Under the pieces are notes generated by a model. That model saw nothing but the letters and a program-made list of their open reading frames with translations. It was not told where the DNA came from and did not search any database. From positions 1,256,065 to 1,320,064 of the forward strand of contig OZ018416.1 in NCBI GenBank assembly GCA_963969595.1: 64,000 nucleotides of DNA, given 5' to 3'. This stretch comes from Neckera pumila (lineage: Eukaryota; Streptophyta; Bryopsida; Hypnales; Neckeraceae). This document shows positions 62,600-64,000 of the stretch, piece by piece; position 1 is the stretch's first letter, and every line of letters starts with the position of its first letter. Both the position numbers and the translations under genes were made by a program.

Positions 62600-63020
62600 T
62601 TCCGGTAGTAAAAGCTCATCGCTCATAGTTAAGTTGAATTAAAGAAAAAGTTGTGTTTGAAGTAGAATTTCAGGCCTCATTAAGGCACAACATAATAAAA
62701 AATTTCAAAAAACTTTGAACCAGAGAAATTAGAAAATCAAACTGATTTTCATCTCCAAGTAATCAGTTTGTGATTTAGAGCCTCCAATCAAAAGATATGG
62801 ACTAGTTTTAGAGAGGGGTTTGAAGGAACACTTTCTTTGGCATTTTCAAGCATCCTCTTTGAATTTTGTCCATAATTTTTTTTCTCTAGGTCAAACTGAT
62901 TTTAGGAGATGAAAATTAGCTTGGTTTCATAATTTTTCTTTGTTCAAAGTTTCTTAGGAAAAGTTATTCTACTATACCAAAATGAGGTCTAAAATTCTAC
63001 TTCAATTACAATTCCTTTGT
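62600..63020. repeat. Fold-back core of repeat A, copy 3
   Basis: The arms are CCTCATTAAGGCACAACATA and its diverged complement with CTACTATACCAAAATGAGG, plus CTGATTTTCATCTCC against GGAGATGAAAATTAGC. It is the most diverged of the three copies and lies apart from the rest of repeat A. Confidence 0.65.
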
Positions 63021-63944
63021 TTTGGCAATGAGCAATCAAGCTCTTGTCTTCAAATTATTCCATACTCTTTGAAAATTCATGATAGACAACAGATTTCATT
63101 ATAAAAACAATATCTCTATCCTTAAGTTTTATATTTACCAATGAAGCAATCCCTTCATTTTTCCATCAACAAAATTTTTGATGGTAAATTGTCAAATAAC
63201 ATTGGTATTTGACTCCTTGGATGCTTTTGATTTTTGGCAAACAATCTTACATTTATTTGTATATTTGTTTGTCTAATCCTAGAATTGACAAAAAAAAATG
63301 GGGTACATCTTAAATTTTTTGCCACCATCATGACCTTATGAAAGCTTAGTTTAATTCTCCATGATGTATAAATGAATTTTGTGGATGAGGACTCAAAAGA
63401 GGGAAAGGCAACCGTGCCATTCTCTAAAGGCTATTGAATGCTATGCAAAGAATTTAATTTTTAGATTACTTTGTAGTGACAATTGCTTTGTTTTATTTTT
63501 TGTAAACAATGCAATCGACACAGTCAAAGTTGAAGTCAATTTTAAATGCATCTAAATTGATTAAGACAAATTTGTTTCTTTTTGCAAAGAATCTAGGGGA
63601 GATCACTGTCAATTTTTTAGAGATCTACCTGAGTTATAAGATAGGGTCCATTTGATTCAAAGTAGAGAAGTTTTATATAATATGTAGAGCTCCTATAGGG
63701 TCCATGAAATGATACATGTTCTATTATATATAAATAAGGGTATAGAAAAACATCATGTAGTAGGAATTTTTATTAATAAGTTAGCTTTAGCAAATAGAGG
63801 TTGTGCAAATTTTTCATAGTACGATGAGTATAGATGTGGACAGATAATTTAATGTAGATGATAAAATGGACATAGTCAAAAAAATTTGCAATGAAGGATG
63901 GTTGATTGAAATTGTAAAACGGTACTAGTAGTGTATATATCAAA
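63021..63944. other. AT-rich intergenic, no gene
   Basis: Nothing is supported. The words GGGGAGATCACT at 63597 resemble the terminus of the 581-bp element, but no partner end was found. Confidence 0.4.
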
Positions 63945-64000
63945 AATCCCTAAAGGCCGGAGGATGTTTTGGGAGAAGGAAAAGTCCAAAATTGCCAATT
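63945..64000 (-). mobile_element. TTAA-family element, cut by window edge
   Basis: AAATCCCTAAAGGCC followed by GAAAAGTCCAAAATTGCC resembles the terminus of the TTAA family that lacks the inner palindrome. Only about 56 bp are visible. Confidence 0.45.

Overview
The window looks like nuclear DNA of a land plant or close streptophyte relative, probably a large repeat-rich genome. It is AT-rich, with one small intron-containing gene in a GC-richer island, DUF659/BED-type hAT and SWIM-type MULE transposase remnants of the kind found in plants, and many short inverted-repeat elements. There are no bacterial operons, rRNA or CRISPR arrays, and I recognised no tRNA. The gene's DUF3455 family makes a seedless plant (bryophyte, lycophyte or fern) my best guess, but I cannot name the species.

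Only one gene looks intact: a secreted DUF3455 protein in two exons (16917-17347 and 18159-18300, 190 residues). Its intron carries tandem repeats and a 152-bp fold-back element. Left of it (1-16.8 kb) and right of it (18.3-29.3 kb) the DNA is mostly dispersed repeats. The main family is about 0.94 kb, has CCCCTAAAG inverted ends and sits between TTAA sites, like piggyBac elements. Other families are a long-arm TTAA element, a 2-kb repeat with a fold-back core, a 244-bp MULE-type MITE with a perfect 9-bp target duplication, and a CACTA-like MITE near 60 kb.

The main structure is a 25.6-kb insertion, 31201-56762, inside a minus-strand SWIM/MULE transposase pseudogene. The N-terminal part of that pseudogene lies at 56763-57060 and the core plus SWIM part at 29341-31200. 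The insertion has hAT-like ends (CAGGGTTAA / CAGGGTTGA inverted) and a degenerate 8-bp target duplication. It holds four decayed coding units: a protein-kinase-like gene (minus), a CKKY-domain gene with a Gly/Ser/Tyr-rich tail (minus), a divergent paralogue of that gene with a coiled coil and a RING-H2-like motif (plus), and a BED/DUF659/hAT-dimerisation transposase (plus). Each unit has a GGACGG/CCGTCC-rich array about 220-300 bp upstream of its likely start, and the same kind of array lies at both ends of the insertion. I read this as a dead giant hAT-type transposon, or nested hAT elements, that carried accessory genes.

The insertion was itself hit later by TTAA elements, a 3.6-kb TCCGG-rich element that splits the Gly/Tyr-rich gene, a 372-bp hAT MITE with a perfect 8-bp duplication inside the RING gene, and a 581-bp MITE with a perfect 8-bp duplication. 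All genes in it carry in-frame stops or frameshifts. Coordinates of degenerate repeats are approximate.
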